64,000 nucleotides of DNA from a virus: positions 1-64,000 of the IMG/VR virus record IMGVR_UViG_3300032562_000004; one strand, written 5' to 3'. Made by a program: the position numbers and the translations under genes. The notes under the pieces were generated by a model, which saw only the letters and a program-made list of their open reading frames with translations, made no database searches and had not been told where the DNA came from. Below, piece after piece: positions 56,064 through 63,290 of this stretch (position 1 is its first letter; each line of letters starts with the position of its first letter).

Positions 56064-56883
56064 ATTAACAAGCTTTGTTATGGGTTTGTTGGTTGCGTTC
56101 AACGTAGCAGCTGCAGACAATAGTATCTATATTGACCAATCCGGAAATAGTTCTACGGTTAGCATTACACAAGATGGTGCAGGTAATATAGTTCAAGGTA
56201 TTCAAGGCACCGGAACAAGTAGCACAACACCAGCAACAATCTATGGTGATAGTAATCAAGTTACTATCAACCAAGTGGGCACAGGAGATACTGTTAGTTT
56301 TGGTATCAAAACATCTGTGGCTAATGGTGTGAGTGGTGGAAACAATTTTAGTTATTCGATTAATGGTAACAACTCTAACGCTGTTATCGATTCAAATAAC
56401 GATGGTCAAGGAGTATCAGCAAGTAATACTGTTACAGTCAATCAAACCGGCAACAATTCCAATGCTAATATTAATGTGTTGGGTTCACAAAATACTGTTA
56501 CCGCTACAACAACAGGTGGTGCTAGCAATAGTGTGGTTTCAACCATAGATGGAAATAGCAACTCACAAACTATTAATGTGTCTGGTGGTGGTTCTAACTC
56601 TATTACTGTTGAACAAGGTATTGGGGGTTCAGCTCTAACCGGTAATGCAACAACGCAAAATAATAGTAATGGTTCTGTAAATTTAACTGTTGTTGGTGCA
56701 AGTAATACTGTGGCAATTGGTCAAACCAGTTCAGGTTCTTATCAAAATACCACAGTTGTTTCTTTAACTGGTTCTAGTGATAATGTAAACATATTACAAA
56801 ATGCATCTGCAGGTAACACTACTGTAAACTTGCAATCTGTTGGTAGTAGTAATACATTTACCATACACAGCAACGCACACTAA
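56053..56883 (+). CDS. Curlin-like repeat protein A, 276 aa
   Basis: ATG 56053 has AAGGAAG; a signal peptide ends near 'NVAAADN'. The mature protein repeats N-x-V/I-x-I-x-Q-x-G-x2-N units ('SIYIDQSGNSSTVSITQDG', 'SNQVTINQVGTGDTVSF', 'SNTVTVNQTGNNSNANINVL'), the curlin amyloid repeat pattern of CsgA/CsgB, but over about 250 residues, roughly twice CsgA. Probable export substrate of the phage-encoded CsgG. Asn, Ser, Thr, Gly and Gln dominate; Cys and charged residues are nearly absent. Confidence 0.8.
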   Translation: MKSKLTSFVMGLLVAFNVAAADNSIYIDQSGNSSTVSITQDGAGNIVQGIQGTGTSSTTPATIYGDSNQVTINQVGTGDTVSFGIKTSVANGVSGGNNFSYSINGNNSNAVIDSNNDGQGVSASNTVTVNQTGNNSNANINVLGSQNTVTATTTGGASNSVVSTIDGNSNSQTINVSGGGSNSITVEQGIGGSALTGNATTQNNSNGSVNLTVVGASNTVAIGQTSSGSYQNTTVVSLTGSSDNVNILQNASAGNTTVNLQSVGSSNTFTIHSNAH

Positions 56884-58001
56884 TGAAACATGTTTTATTA
56901 TGTGTTCTATTGATATCGTTTAATTGTTATGCTGGAATTGGGACAGTCACCGAACAGGTGAATGCTCCCGGTTCTATTGTTCGTTCTAACAAATCAATGC
57001 CAGCTGCCAAAGGTACTGGTGTTGAAATGAACGATACCGTCAATACAACCAAAGGTAAAGTTGAAATAACTTTTGCCGATGATACTAAAGTTGAGGTTAA
57101 CGAAAACTCAAAATTGGTTATTGACGATTTCGTTTATGATGCTAAATCTTCTAAGAATAGTAAATTGGCCATGAAGTTTGCTTCAGGTACAGTTCGTTAT
57201 GCCTCTGGTGCAATCGCACATAACAATCCCAATGCAGTAGCACTCAATACACCATCAACAACTATTGCTGTTCGTGGTACCGATTTCACAGCAACCGTGG
57301 ATGAAGGAGGTGCTTCTACTGTTATTCTTTTACCTTCTTGTCCAAAAGTATGGGTTGATATTGAAAGAGATTGTAAAACAGGAGTAATTGATGTTATTAA
57401 TGATGCTGGTATGGTAACACTCAACAAACCATTTCAAGGCACTAAAGTTGAAAGTCGTAATGTGGCACCAATGAAACCTGTTGTTCTTTCTTTGACTGCT
57501 GATACAATTAACAATCTTCTTATTGTTGCTCCACCAAAAGAATTAAATAAAGATAAACTTGAAAATAAAAGTACTATAGTTATTAATTCTGCCAACATGT
57601 TAGCAGTTAATTTTTTAAAACAAGATTTTTTAAAGAATGAATTGGCAGACCAAACTCCTTATGGTGATAATCCATTAACCAAACCATTACTTGAACAATA
57701 CTTCTTGGCCAACATTTTTGATATTTTAGCGCAGCAGTTACAAGAGGAACAAATGGGTTTATTGGCCAATTTATTAACCCCACAAAATACGTTGTTACCG
57801 GATTATAAAAAAGAAACTGGTGTAGTAACTTCTATTGGCGTATCTACTGTTGGTTTATGTCGTAATGACGGAAGTAATATGCAATGTGTTACTGTACCAA
57901 AGTCAGAAAATGCCACTATATATCAACAACAAGGTTCGGTTGATATTCGTAACAGAGTAAATAGTGGCGGTAACACAATCATAACATTAAAGCAAAATTA
58001 A
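56883..58001 (+). CDS. FecR-domain secreted protein, 372 aa
   Basis: A signal peptide (MKHVLLCVLLISFNCYAGIG) precedes a FecR domain: 'GTGVEMNDTVNTTKGKVEIT', 'FADDTKVEVNENSKLVIDDF', 'MKFASGTVRYASG', then 'NTPSTTIAVRGTDFTATVDE'. In bacteria, such secreted FecR proteins often sit beside CHASE2-cyclase genes or large surface proteins. The remaining 190 residues are helical with a Cys pair. Start overlaps the upstream stop (TAATG). Confidence 0.85.
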   Translation: MKHVLLCVLLISFNCYAGIGTVTEQVNAPGSIVRSNKSMPAAKGTGVEMNDTVNTTKGKVEITFADDTKVEVNENSKLVIDDFVYDAKSSKNSKLAMKFASGTVRYASGAIAHNNPNAVALNTPSTTIAVRGTDFTATVDEGGASTVILLPSCPKVWVDIERDCKTGVIDVINDAGMVTLNKPFQGTKVESRNVAPMKPVVLSLTADTINNLLIVAPPKELNKDKLENKSTIVINSANMLAVNFLKQDFLKNELADQTPYGDNPLTKPLLEQYFLANIFDILAQQLQEEQMGLLANLLTPQNTLLPDYKKETGVVTSIGVSTVGLCRNDGSNMQCVTVPKSENATIYQQQGSVDIRNRVNSGGNTIITLKQN

Positions 58002-58588
58002 TGAAATTTTTAATTATCCTTTTTTTAATATCAGGCCTTGGACAATGTTCATACATCAAAGCCGCAGATAATACCATTGCAATAGACCAAGTTGGTAGTA
58101 ATAATCAATACACAATTTCACAAGATTATACAGGAAATTCTGTTGATATTTCGATTGGAAAATCATCAGCAAGCGATAATAATGTTATCGGAATTACACA
58201 AGGTGGATTTGGTCAACAAACATCAAGTATTAAAATACCTGGTGGCATTAATAATACCGTTTCAATTACTCAAAACGGAGTAGGTAATATGGTTGCAACA
58301 GTAGATAATATGAATGGTTCTGCAAACAATATTACTATTAATCAGGGTGGGGCAAGTAACAATACAATGAACATTATTGGTGGTACAGGAACAACAAACA
58401 ATGCAAATACGATTAATACAACTCAATTCGGAAATGCAGGTGCAGATAAATCCTTCACACTAAATATGAATGGTACAAATGGTGCCAATGTTACAGTACA
58501 ACAAACGAATCCAACTCAATCAAATACCGGTTCAATGAGTATTCAATGTTACACCAATTGTGGTAGTTATAGTTACATAAGAAACTAA
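58001..58588 (+). CDS. Curlin-like repeat protein B, 195 aa
   Basis: Signal peptide (cleavage near 'IKAADN'), then curlin-type units 'NTIAIDQVGSNNQYTISQ', 'NNVIGITQGGFGQQ', 'NNTVSITQNGVGN', 'NNITINQGGASNN'. The C-terminus has two Cys ('QCYTNCGSY'). The mature start (ADN-T/S-I-x-I-D-Q) is the same as in protein A, so both are related; by analogy one may be a nucleator (CsgB-like) and the other the fibre subunit. TAATG coupling to fecR. Confidence 0.75.
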   Translation: MKFLIILFLISGLGQCSYIKAADNTIAIDQVGSNNQYTISQDYTGNSVDISIGKSSASDNNVIGITQGGFGQQTSSIKIPGGINNTVSITQNGVGNMVATVDNMNGSANNITINQGGASNNTMNIIGGTGTTNNANTINTTQFGNAGADKSFTLNMNGTNGANVTVQQTNPTQSNTGSMSIQCYTNCGSYSYIRN

Positions 58589-58589
58589 T

Positions 58590-60602
58590 ATGAAAATACT
58601 GAAGAAATTATTACTCTCTCCATGGACAGCAATATTAACACTCATATTATTGGTATGTATTCGTGTATCAGATCCTTCATTTGTTGAGTCGGTAAGACTT
58701 CGTTATTTTGATACTGTTATATCTTCAAAATCTATTACCACATCACAAATAAGTGTTGTGAATATTGATGATTTTACAATAGAAAAAAAAGGTCAATTTC
58801 CTTTTCCTAGAGGACAATATGCAAAAATTATTCAAGATTTGTATCAACGTAATGCTGGTCTTGTTGTGTTTAATGTTTTCATGCCTGATAGCGATAGGTT
58901 TTTTCAGGATAGTATATTGGCTAACACACTCAGGAAATATCCAGTAGTTTTACCACAAATTGGTTCTACCGATAAACCCAATAAAATAATTCCTTTTAGA
59001 CCAGGTGTTTCAGTAATCGGAGAAGGCAGTGCAGGCGTTATATATAATTCTATCCAACCTAATGTGAAAGAATTAAATGAGACGGCTGCTGGCATTGGCA
59101 TTGTTAATACTCTCCCCGAAATTGATGGCGTCACCAGACGAGTGCCTATGGTGGTACAATCCGGTAACGGCTTGCTTTACCCTGCAATCTCTCTTGAATC
59201 CCTTCGAGTTGCCTCTGGAGACCCAAGTTTTCAAATCAAACTCGGAGAAACAGGAATACAAGCCCTCAGAATTCCTAAATTTGGAAAAATCACAACCGAC
59301 CCAATTGGAAGGATATGGGTCGATTGGTCCAGTAAACCCACAGAATATTCCTTCTCCAACTTACCAAAGGATTTTGGAGGTTCCATCGTCATCGTTGGAC
59401 TCACAGCAAAAGGCCTCAACAATCCGGTTGCAACTTCAGTCGGTGCCGTCTATCCTCATTACCTACAAGCAGCAGTTCTAGACACCTTAATCTCAGGTAC
59501 AAACATCTCCAGACCAGACTGGTCAGACGGAGCAGAGTTATTATACACAATTGCACTTTGTATAATAGCAATTTTCTTTACAAGGTATACACATGGTTAC
59601 ATCGCAATCATCATTATGGGAATTGCATCCTATGTACTTGGCCATGAATCATTCAATCGATATAATTACTTACTTGATGTTACTTTCCCACTTCTCACCA
59701 TTACTCTTGTTTTCGCACATGGCTACGTTATCAAATTCCTGTCGGAATTAAAACAAAAACTCCAAATTAAAAAACAATTTGGAACATATTTAAGTCCCGC
59801 TTTAGTAGAAAAACTCCAAAAAAATCCAGAATTGTTGGTTCTTGGTGGAGAATCCAGAGAACTTTCTATTATGTTTACTGATGTTCGTGGTTTCACAACA
59901 ATTTCAGAACATTATGGTAAAGATGTGCAAGGTTTAACTAAGATTATGAATCGTTATATGACTGCAATGACCGCAAAGATTATTGAAAATAACGGCACTC
60001 TGGATAAGTACATTGGAGATGCTCAGATGGCATTTTGGAACGCACCTCTAGATGAACCTAATCATGCTAAGATGGCTGTGAAAACTGCAATACAAATGAT
60101 GGAGAATTTAGATGAATTCAATAATGAAATTACTAAAGAGGGCATCCCAGCTTTTGGCATGGGTCTTGGCATTAATACTGGTACCGTTGTTGTTGGCAAT
60201 ATGGGTAGTAGCCAGCGTTTCGATTATACTTGTCTTGGAGATTCTGTTAATCTTGCATCCCGGCTTGAAGGTCAAAGTAAACCGTATGGTGTCAGAATGG
60301 TCCTCGGACCTGATACAGCTCTTCAAGTAAAAGATGAATATCCTGTTATTGAGTTAGATTGTATTGCTGTTAAAGGTAAAAAAGAAGGTGTGAAAATATT
60401 TACACTAGGCAAATCTAACTGGAAACATGAAGATTACCTTGATGCTTATTACACAGGTGATTGGGATAAAGCGATAGGTCATTGTAAGACCTTGATTGAA
60501 GAAGGTGGAGAGTTAAAACAATACTACGAAAATATGTTGGAAAGACTACAAGAAGGAGTTCCATCCGATTGGGATGGAACCTATAGAGCAACTTCTAAGT
60601 AA
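58590..60602 (+). CDS. CHASE2 sensor-class III adenylate cyclase, 670 aa
   Basis: A first membrane helix (about residues 7-27) leads to a periplasmic CHASE2 domain ('ISVVNIDDFTIEKKGQFPFP', 'VVLPQI', 'SGTNISRPDWSDGAELL'), then three helices (about 310-385) and a cyclase domain from about 420. Catalytic residues are all visible: metal Asp D431 ('MFTDVRGFTT') and D477 ('KYIGDAQMAFW'), adenine-selecting K473 and T547 ('DYTCLGDSVN'), transition-state N554 and R558 ('NLASRLEG'). K plus T indicates ATP, hence cAMP. A full-length sensor cyclase in a phage is very unusual. Confidence 0.93.
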   Translation: MKILKKLLLSPWTAILTLILLVCIRVSDPSFVESVRLRYFDTVISSKSITTSQISVVNIDDFTIEKKGQFPFPRGQYAKIIQDLYQRNAGLVVFNVFMPDSDRFFQDSILANTLRKYPVVLPQIGSTDKPNKIIPFRPGVSVIGEGSAGVIYNSIQPNVKELNETAAGIGIVNTLPEIDGVTRRVPMVVQSGNGLLYPAISLESLRVASGDPSFQIKLGETGIQALRIPKFGKITTDPIGRIWVDWSSKPTEYSFSNLPKDFGGSIVIVGLTAKGLNNPVATSVGAVYPHYLQAAVLDTLISGTNISRPDWSDGAELLYTIALCIIAIFFTRYTHGYIAIIIMGIASYVLGHESFNRYNYLLDVTFPLLTITLVFAHGYVIKFLSELKQKLQIKKQFGTYLSPALVEKLQKNPELLVLGGESRELSIMFTDVRGFTTISEHYGKDVQGLTKIMNRYMTAMTAKIIENNGTLDKYIGDAQMAFWNAPLDEPNHAKMAVKTAIQMMENLDEFNNEITKEGIPAFGMGLGINTGTVVVGNMGSSQRFDYTCLGDSVNLASRLEGQSKPYGVRMVLGPDTALQVKDEYPVIELDCIAVKGKKEGVKIFTLGKSNWKHEDYLDAYYTGDWDKAIGHCKTLIEEGGELKQYYENMLERLQEGVPSDWDGTYRATSK

Positions 60603-60803
60603 TTAAGCGTAAGTATCAGCTTCTACGGCACCAGCAGAATGAATTATTTCACCATCAAGGTCATAAACCTTAACAGTATGTGAATTTAAACTGTTGGCAA
60701 AACCAATAGCATCTAATGAAGATGTAAAGATATTTTCTAGTGTTAATAGTTCGCCATTATACCAATGTTGGCTAACTACTTTGTGGTGGTGATGCTTGCT
60801 CAT
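60603..60803 (-). CDS. Conserved small phage protein, 66 aa
   Basis: MSKHHHHKVVSQHWYNGELL with 'SHTVKVYDLDGEIIHSAG' is a pattern of small proteins in aquatic phages (His cluster, then 'KVYD-DG'). Its stop touches the stop of the cyclase gene on the other strand, so the two transcripts converge with no spacer. Confidence 0.55.
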   Translation of the reverse strand: MSKHHHHKVVSQHWYNGELLTLENIFTSSLDAIGFANSLNSHTVKVYDLDGEIIHSAGAVEADTYA

Positions 60804-60811
60804 TTTTTCTC

Positions 60812-61831
60812 CTAAAGAAAGTATTTTGTCCAGATTTTTCTGGTATTATTTGTATATTTTTTCAAATTTCGTTGATTCAAAAAAACACTTAATCTAGGGT
60901 ATTTATAAGCCCTCAAAAGTGCCTCACAAATATCTTCACTATCTGTACAATCCGCATTGATAAATGAGGTTGACCATGGAATTTCAGTACTTCCAATCAA
61001 AGGAACACCTTGAGAAGTTAGGTCAGCACCCACAATGTTAAAAGTTTCTGAGAAATTACATTGCATACCAATGTCCATTTGAGAACACAACTGTAAAAAT
61101 TCTTCTCTAGGAGTCCATTGATGATTGATTAATGTATGGCCTCTTCCATAGATTTGCTGAAATAATCCTTTGAGATTATTGATATTGGCATTACCATTCA
61201 TTTCAATACGACCAGCATTTACATGGAATCGTAATTTCTTTCCAACTCTTTCAGCAAATTCAATAGCAGCAAATGCTTGCACTAAATGATTTTTTAATGG
61301 ACGAATTGCACCAAAACAAGATACATCAACCCATTCTTTATCTTTGTTGAATTGTTTTGTTTTGTATTCTTGTGGATAAAAATTAGGTAAATAAATTACT
61401 TTATCTGTACCCAAATAGAGTTGAATTTCTCTCAACATTCTAGGTGCATTACAAGCAATCTTAACATTCTTAAATGTTCTATAATCGCCTAGCCAATCCA
61501 TGGCCATTCCTTCTCCTGCCATAAAAGGCATTTCAGAATGTAAACGAACAATCCATTGAACACTTGGATGTAACTTTTGAAGAATGGAGAATTTAGTAGG
61601 AACAACCCATAGTGCCTCAATGATTACATGAGTGGGTTTGTGTTTAGATACAAGTCTATCGATACAATTGTTATCAACAGCAACTTCAAGAACAGAATTA
61701 AATCCTGCTTCAACCAACATATCATTCATAAATTTGGCAGAGTTATATAAACCTGTACTCAAACCAATGTGTGAATGTACTTTAGCGTTGTAATCTTCTC
61801 TGCGTTTTAGTATGAATAATATTTTGGACAT
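60812..61831 (-). CDS. GT-B (GT4-like) glycosyltransferase, 339 aa
   Basis: 'PLKNHLVQAFAAIEFAERVG' begins the C-terminal donor domain, and 'MQCNFSETFNIVGADLTSQG' carries the E-x7-E-like donor site with 'VPLIGSTEIPW'. N-terminal Rossmann half begins 'KILFILKRREDYNAKV'. Probably modifies a surface or virion glycan. A CATAAATA late-like box lies 36 bp upstream. Confidence 0.7.
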   Translation of the reverse strand: MSKILFILKRREDYNAKVHSHIGLSTGLYNSAKFMNDMLVEAGFNSVLEVAVDNNCIDRLVSKHKPTHVIIEALWVVPTKFSILQKLHPSVQWIVRLHSEMPFMAGEGMAMDWLGDYRTFKNVKIACNAPRMLREIQLYLGTDKVIYLPNFYPQEYKTKQFNKDKEWVDVSCFGAIRPLKNHLVQAFAAIEFAERVGKKLRFHVNAGRIEMNGNANINNLKGLFQQIYGRGHTLINHQWTPREEFLQLCSQMDIGMQCNFSETFNIVGADLTSQGVPLIGSTEIPWSTSFINADCTDSEDICEALLRAYKYPRLSVFLNQRNLKKYTNNTRKIWTKYFL

Positions 61832-61866
61832 AACGAACCATTATAAGTTTTTTGGATTAAAATTTT

Positions 61867-61874
61867 ATTTATGC
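61867..61874 (-). promoter_or_regulatory. Late promoter-like CATAAATA
   Basis: Minus-strand CATAAATA upstream of ATG 61831. A TATAATGG lies closer (61840-61845) but has no -35 partner and would give a leader of about 2 nt. Confidence 0.4.
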
Positions 61875-61895
61875 CATCATATTATTTCGGTTTTG

Positions 61896-62018
61896 TTACC
61901 GACCACGACCTGCTTTACGCATTACAGTATTTTTGGGAACAAATTTTTGAGTTTGTTTTGGTGCTGGCTTTTGTGTTTGTGGCTTAATTGGTGTTGCAGG
62001 CTTTTTAGTTTCACTCAT
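61896..62018 (-). CDS. 40-aa Pro/Lys/Thr-rich basic peptide
   Basis: ATG 62018 has AAGGAG. MSETKKPATPIKPQTQKPAP continues basic and ends 'MRKAGRGR'. It directly follows tRNA-Met on the same strand. Not recognised; a small disordered basic peptide. Confidence 0.55.
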   Translation of the reverse strand: MSETKKPATPIKPQTQKPAPKQTQKFVPKNTVMRKAGRGR

Positions 62019-62031
62019 AATATCTCCTTGT

Positions 62032-62105
62032 TGGTTGCGGATCCTGGAGTTGCACCAAGAACTAAAGATTATGAGTCTTTTGTGATTCTATTTCACCAAT
62101 CCGCT
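62032..62105 (-). tRNA. tRNA-Met (CAT), degenerate
   Basis: Cloverleaf with encoded CCA: anticodon arm AAAGA-CTCATAA-TCTTT, D stem GTG/CAC, T stem CTTGG/CCAGG. The first acceptor pair is A-A (mismatch), the D loop lacks the usual GG, and the T loop reads TGCAACT. The 1:72 mismatch recalls initiator tRNA, but the three G-C pairs of an initiator anticodon stem are absent. A modified CAT (Ile) identity is possible. Confidence 0.75.
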
Positions 62106-62161
62106 GTTATATTTTACTAAATGGATTATGAAGTTAATCATAATACTATAAAGGACTTTAA

Positions 62162-62524
62162 ATGTTAAATTGTGTCATATGTTCAAATAAACTTAAAGGT
62201 AAACAAACAAAATTTTGTAGTTTGCCTTGTAAAAATACTTCTACAAACTTGAAAAATCAATCCTATACAAACCAAAGAGAAAGAGGATTAGATGTTAAAA
62301 CCAAATTAATTAAATTAAAAGGATCTTGTTGTTCAGTATGTGGTTACAATAAAAATTATGCTGGTCTTTGTTTCCATCACCTAAAAGATAAAAATTTTCA
62401 AATAGATATGAGAAGATGTTCCAATACAAAATGGGAAATTTTGGTCGAAGAAGTTGAAAAGTGTATGCTACTTTGTCACAACTGCCACATGGAAATTCAC
62501 TATCCTGTATATTCCATTATATAG
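62162..62524 (+). CDS. HNH endonuclease, 120 aa
   Basis: N-terminal zinc knuckles C4-x2-C7 and C19-x3-C23, then 'GSCCSVCGYNKNYAGLCFHH' (C-x2-C and H-H of the HNH core), 'KNFQIDM', and 'CMLLCHNCHMEIHYP' with the C-x2-C-H and final H. These are the features of a free-standing HNH homing-type nuclease. It is on the plus strand inside a minus-strand tRNA region, suggesting mobile entry. ATG 62162 has AAGGA. Confidence 0.88.
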   Translation: MLNCVICSNKLKGKQTKFCSLPCKNTSTNLKNQSYTNQRERGLDVKTKLIKLKGSCCSVCGYNKNYAGLCFHHLKDKNFQIDMRRCSNTKWEILVEEVEKCMLLCHNCHMEIHYPVYSII

Positions 62525-62525
62525 A

Positions 62526-62724
62526 CATTATTGAGAATACTGTTTCGTGTTTAAGATAATTCAACCGACCCTTTACAGGATTATTTCGGTATTATAGGTC
62601 TCTCCTGTGTTCGTCTTGCTGCGTCAGCATACAGCGTTCTCAGATACCTGAGGATTACTACCAGGATGATGTCCTTCCCTAACAGTTGGGATTGCTTACT
62701 CTTTTGCCCACATTCTCAATAATG
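62526..62724 (-). ncRNA. Candidate structured RNA of about 200 nt beside tRNA-Gly
   Basis: The segment has no open frame and is closed by a perfect 13-bp inverted repeat, CATTATTGAGAAT (62526-62538) with ATTCTCAATAATG (62712-62724). Inside, hairpins CTCAG/CTGAG, GCTG/CAGC and ACAGGA/TCCTGT are visible. Strand is inferred from the tRNAs. Its position recalls the stable RNAs of unknown function in the T4 tRNA cluster. No known riboswitch or intron core was identified. Confidence 0.45.
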
Positions 62725-62796
62725 GAGCGGGATATTGGAATTGAACCAATGACGAAAGGTTGGAAACCTTTAGTTTTACCACTAAACTAATCCCGC
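62723..62796 (-). tRNA. tRNA-Gly (TCC)
   Basis: Acceptor GCGGGAT/ATCCCGC, discriminator T, encoded CCA; anticodon arm AAAGG-TTTCCAA-CCTTT. It reads GGA/GGG, useful in an AT-rich genome. The CCA overlaps the inverted repeat of the RNA candidate by 2 nt. Confidence 0.93.
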
Positions 62797-62802
62797 AAAA
62801 AC

Positions 62803-62869
62803 TGGAGCGGTGGTCTGCTTTGCTCAGATAATCTAAGAGGGTATCTCAAATCGTGCTATCACACACCGC
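62803..62869 (-). ncRNA. tRNA-like element of 67 nt without T arm
   Basis: Ends pair GCGGTG/CACCGC and finish T-CCA, the same 3' end as tRNA-Gly (GCTCCA). A GTG/CAC three-pair hairpin stands where a D arm would, followed by a long hairpin (TTTG-AGATA / TATCT-GAG-CAAA). No GGTTCGA-type T arm and no clear anticodon loop. Either a decayed tRNA or a small tRNA-mimic RNA. Confidence 0.4.
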
Positions 62870-62926
62870 ATATTCAATACTATAACATTACTTATACACA
62901 AAGTCAATAACTTTATGTGGTAAATT

Positions 62927-63011
62927 TGGTGCATCAGGAAAGATTCGAACTTTCGTAGCCAGAGGCGATTGATTTACAGTCAATTGGTTTTAACCACTCA
63001 CCCACCGATGC
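62927..63011 (-). tRNA. tRNA-Tyr (GTA)
   Basis: Acceptor GCATCGG/CTGATGC with encoded CCA; anticodon arm ATTGA-CTGTAAA-TCAAT; long variable arm (CGCCTCTGGCTACG region) as expected for bacterial tRNA-Tyr; T arm GAAAG-TTCGAAT-CTTTC. Confidence 0.93.
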
Positions 63012-63016
63012 ATTTT

Positions 63017-63092
63017 TGGCTCCCCGAGCTGGGCTCGAACCAGCGACCTACGGATTAACAGTCCGGCGCTCTACCAACTGAGCTATCAGGGA
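63017..63092 (-). tRNA. tRNA-Asn (GTT)
   Basis: Acceptor TCCCTGA/TCGGGGA with one G-T pair, discriminator G and encoded CCA; anticodon arm CGGA-CTGTTAA-TCCG; canonical D loop GTTGGTAGA and T arm. Only 5 bp from tRNA-Tyr, so the two are co-transcribed. Confidence 0.95.
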
Positions 63093-63150
63093 ATAAAACA
63101 TTTATTATACTACACAAAAGAATTCCTGTCTAGTAACTTTTTGGTATACT

Positions 63151-63225
63151 TGGCATCCCGGTACGGATTCGAACCGCATCTTTTGGTTTTGGAGACCAAT
63201 GTGCTACCGTTAACACTACCGAGAA
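63151..63225 (-). tRNA. tRNA-Trp (CCA)
   Basis: Anticodon arm TTGGT-CTCCAAA-ACCAA, D stem GTG/CAC, T arm TGCGG-TTCGAAT-CCGTA, encoded 3' CCA. The first acceptor pair is a T-T mismatch. It is the first tRNA after the promoter at 63262-63290. Confidence 0.88.
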
Positions 63226-63229
63226 CTCG

Positions 63230-63260
63230 AAAAAAAACCCTAGAGATTAGTCTAGGGTTT
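63230..63260 (-). terminator. Terminator after homospermidine synthase
   Basis: AAACCCTAGA/TCTAGGGTTT, a perfect 10-bp stem with loop of 6, followed on the minus strand by a T run. It ends the synthase transcript and overlaps the start of tRNA transcription (see promoter). Confidence 0.88.
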
Positions 63261-63261
63261 T

Positions 63262-63290
63262 ATTATAACAGACTTAATTTATTTTATCAA
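63262..63290 (-). promoter_or_regulatory. Promoter for the tRNA array, overlapping the synthase stop
   Basis: Minus strand: TTGATA (63285-63290), 17 bp, TATAAT (63262-63267). The -35 box covers the TGA stop (63287-63289) of the upstream gene. Transcription would begin near 63255, inside the terminator stem, so the tRNA transcript could not form that hairpin. Confidence 0.6.

Noticed and set aside
59077-59481. Second-frame ORF inside the CHASE2 region that begins with a signal-peptide-like stretch
   Set aside because: The main frame encodes conserved CHASE2 sequence here. The segment is richer in G+C, which lengthens chance frames, and no clear ribosome site precedes the ATG.
61812-62120. Plus-strand open frame of 102 codons
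   Set aside because: It is antisense to the 40-aa peptide gene with a good ribosome site and to tRNA-Met, and has no ribosome site of its own.
62526-62724. Group I intron, glutamine riboswitch or known large ornate RNA
   Set aside because: I could not find the conserved core of group I introns or the conserved loops of glutamine riboswitches, and the element is too short for GOLLD or ROOL RNAs.
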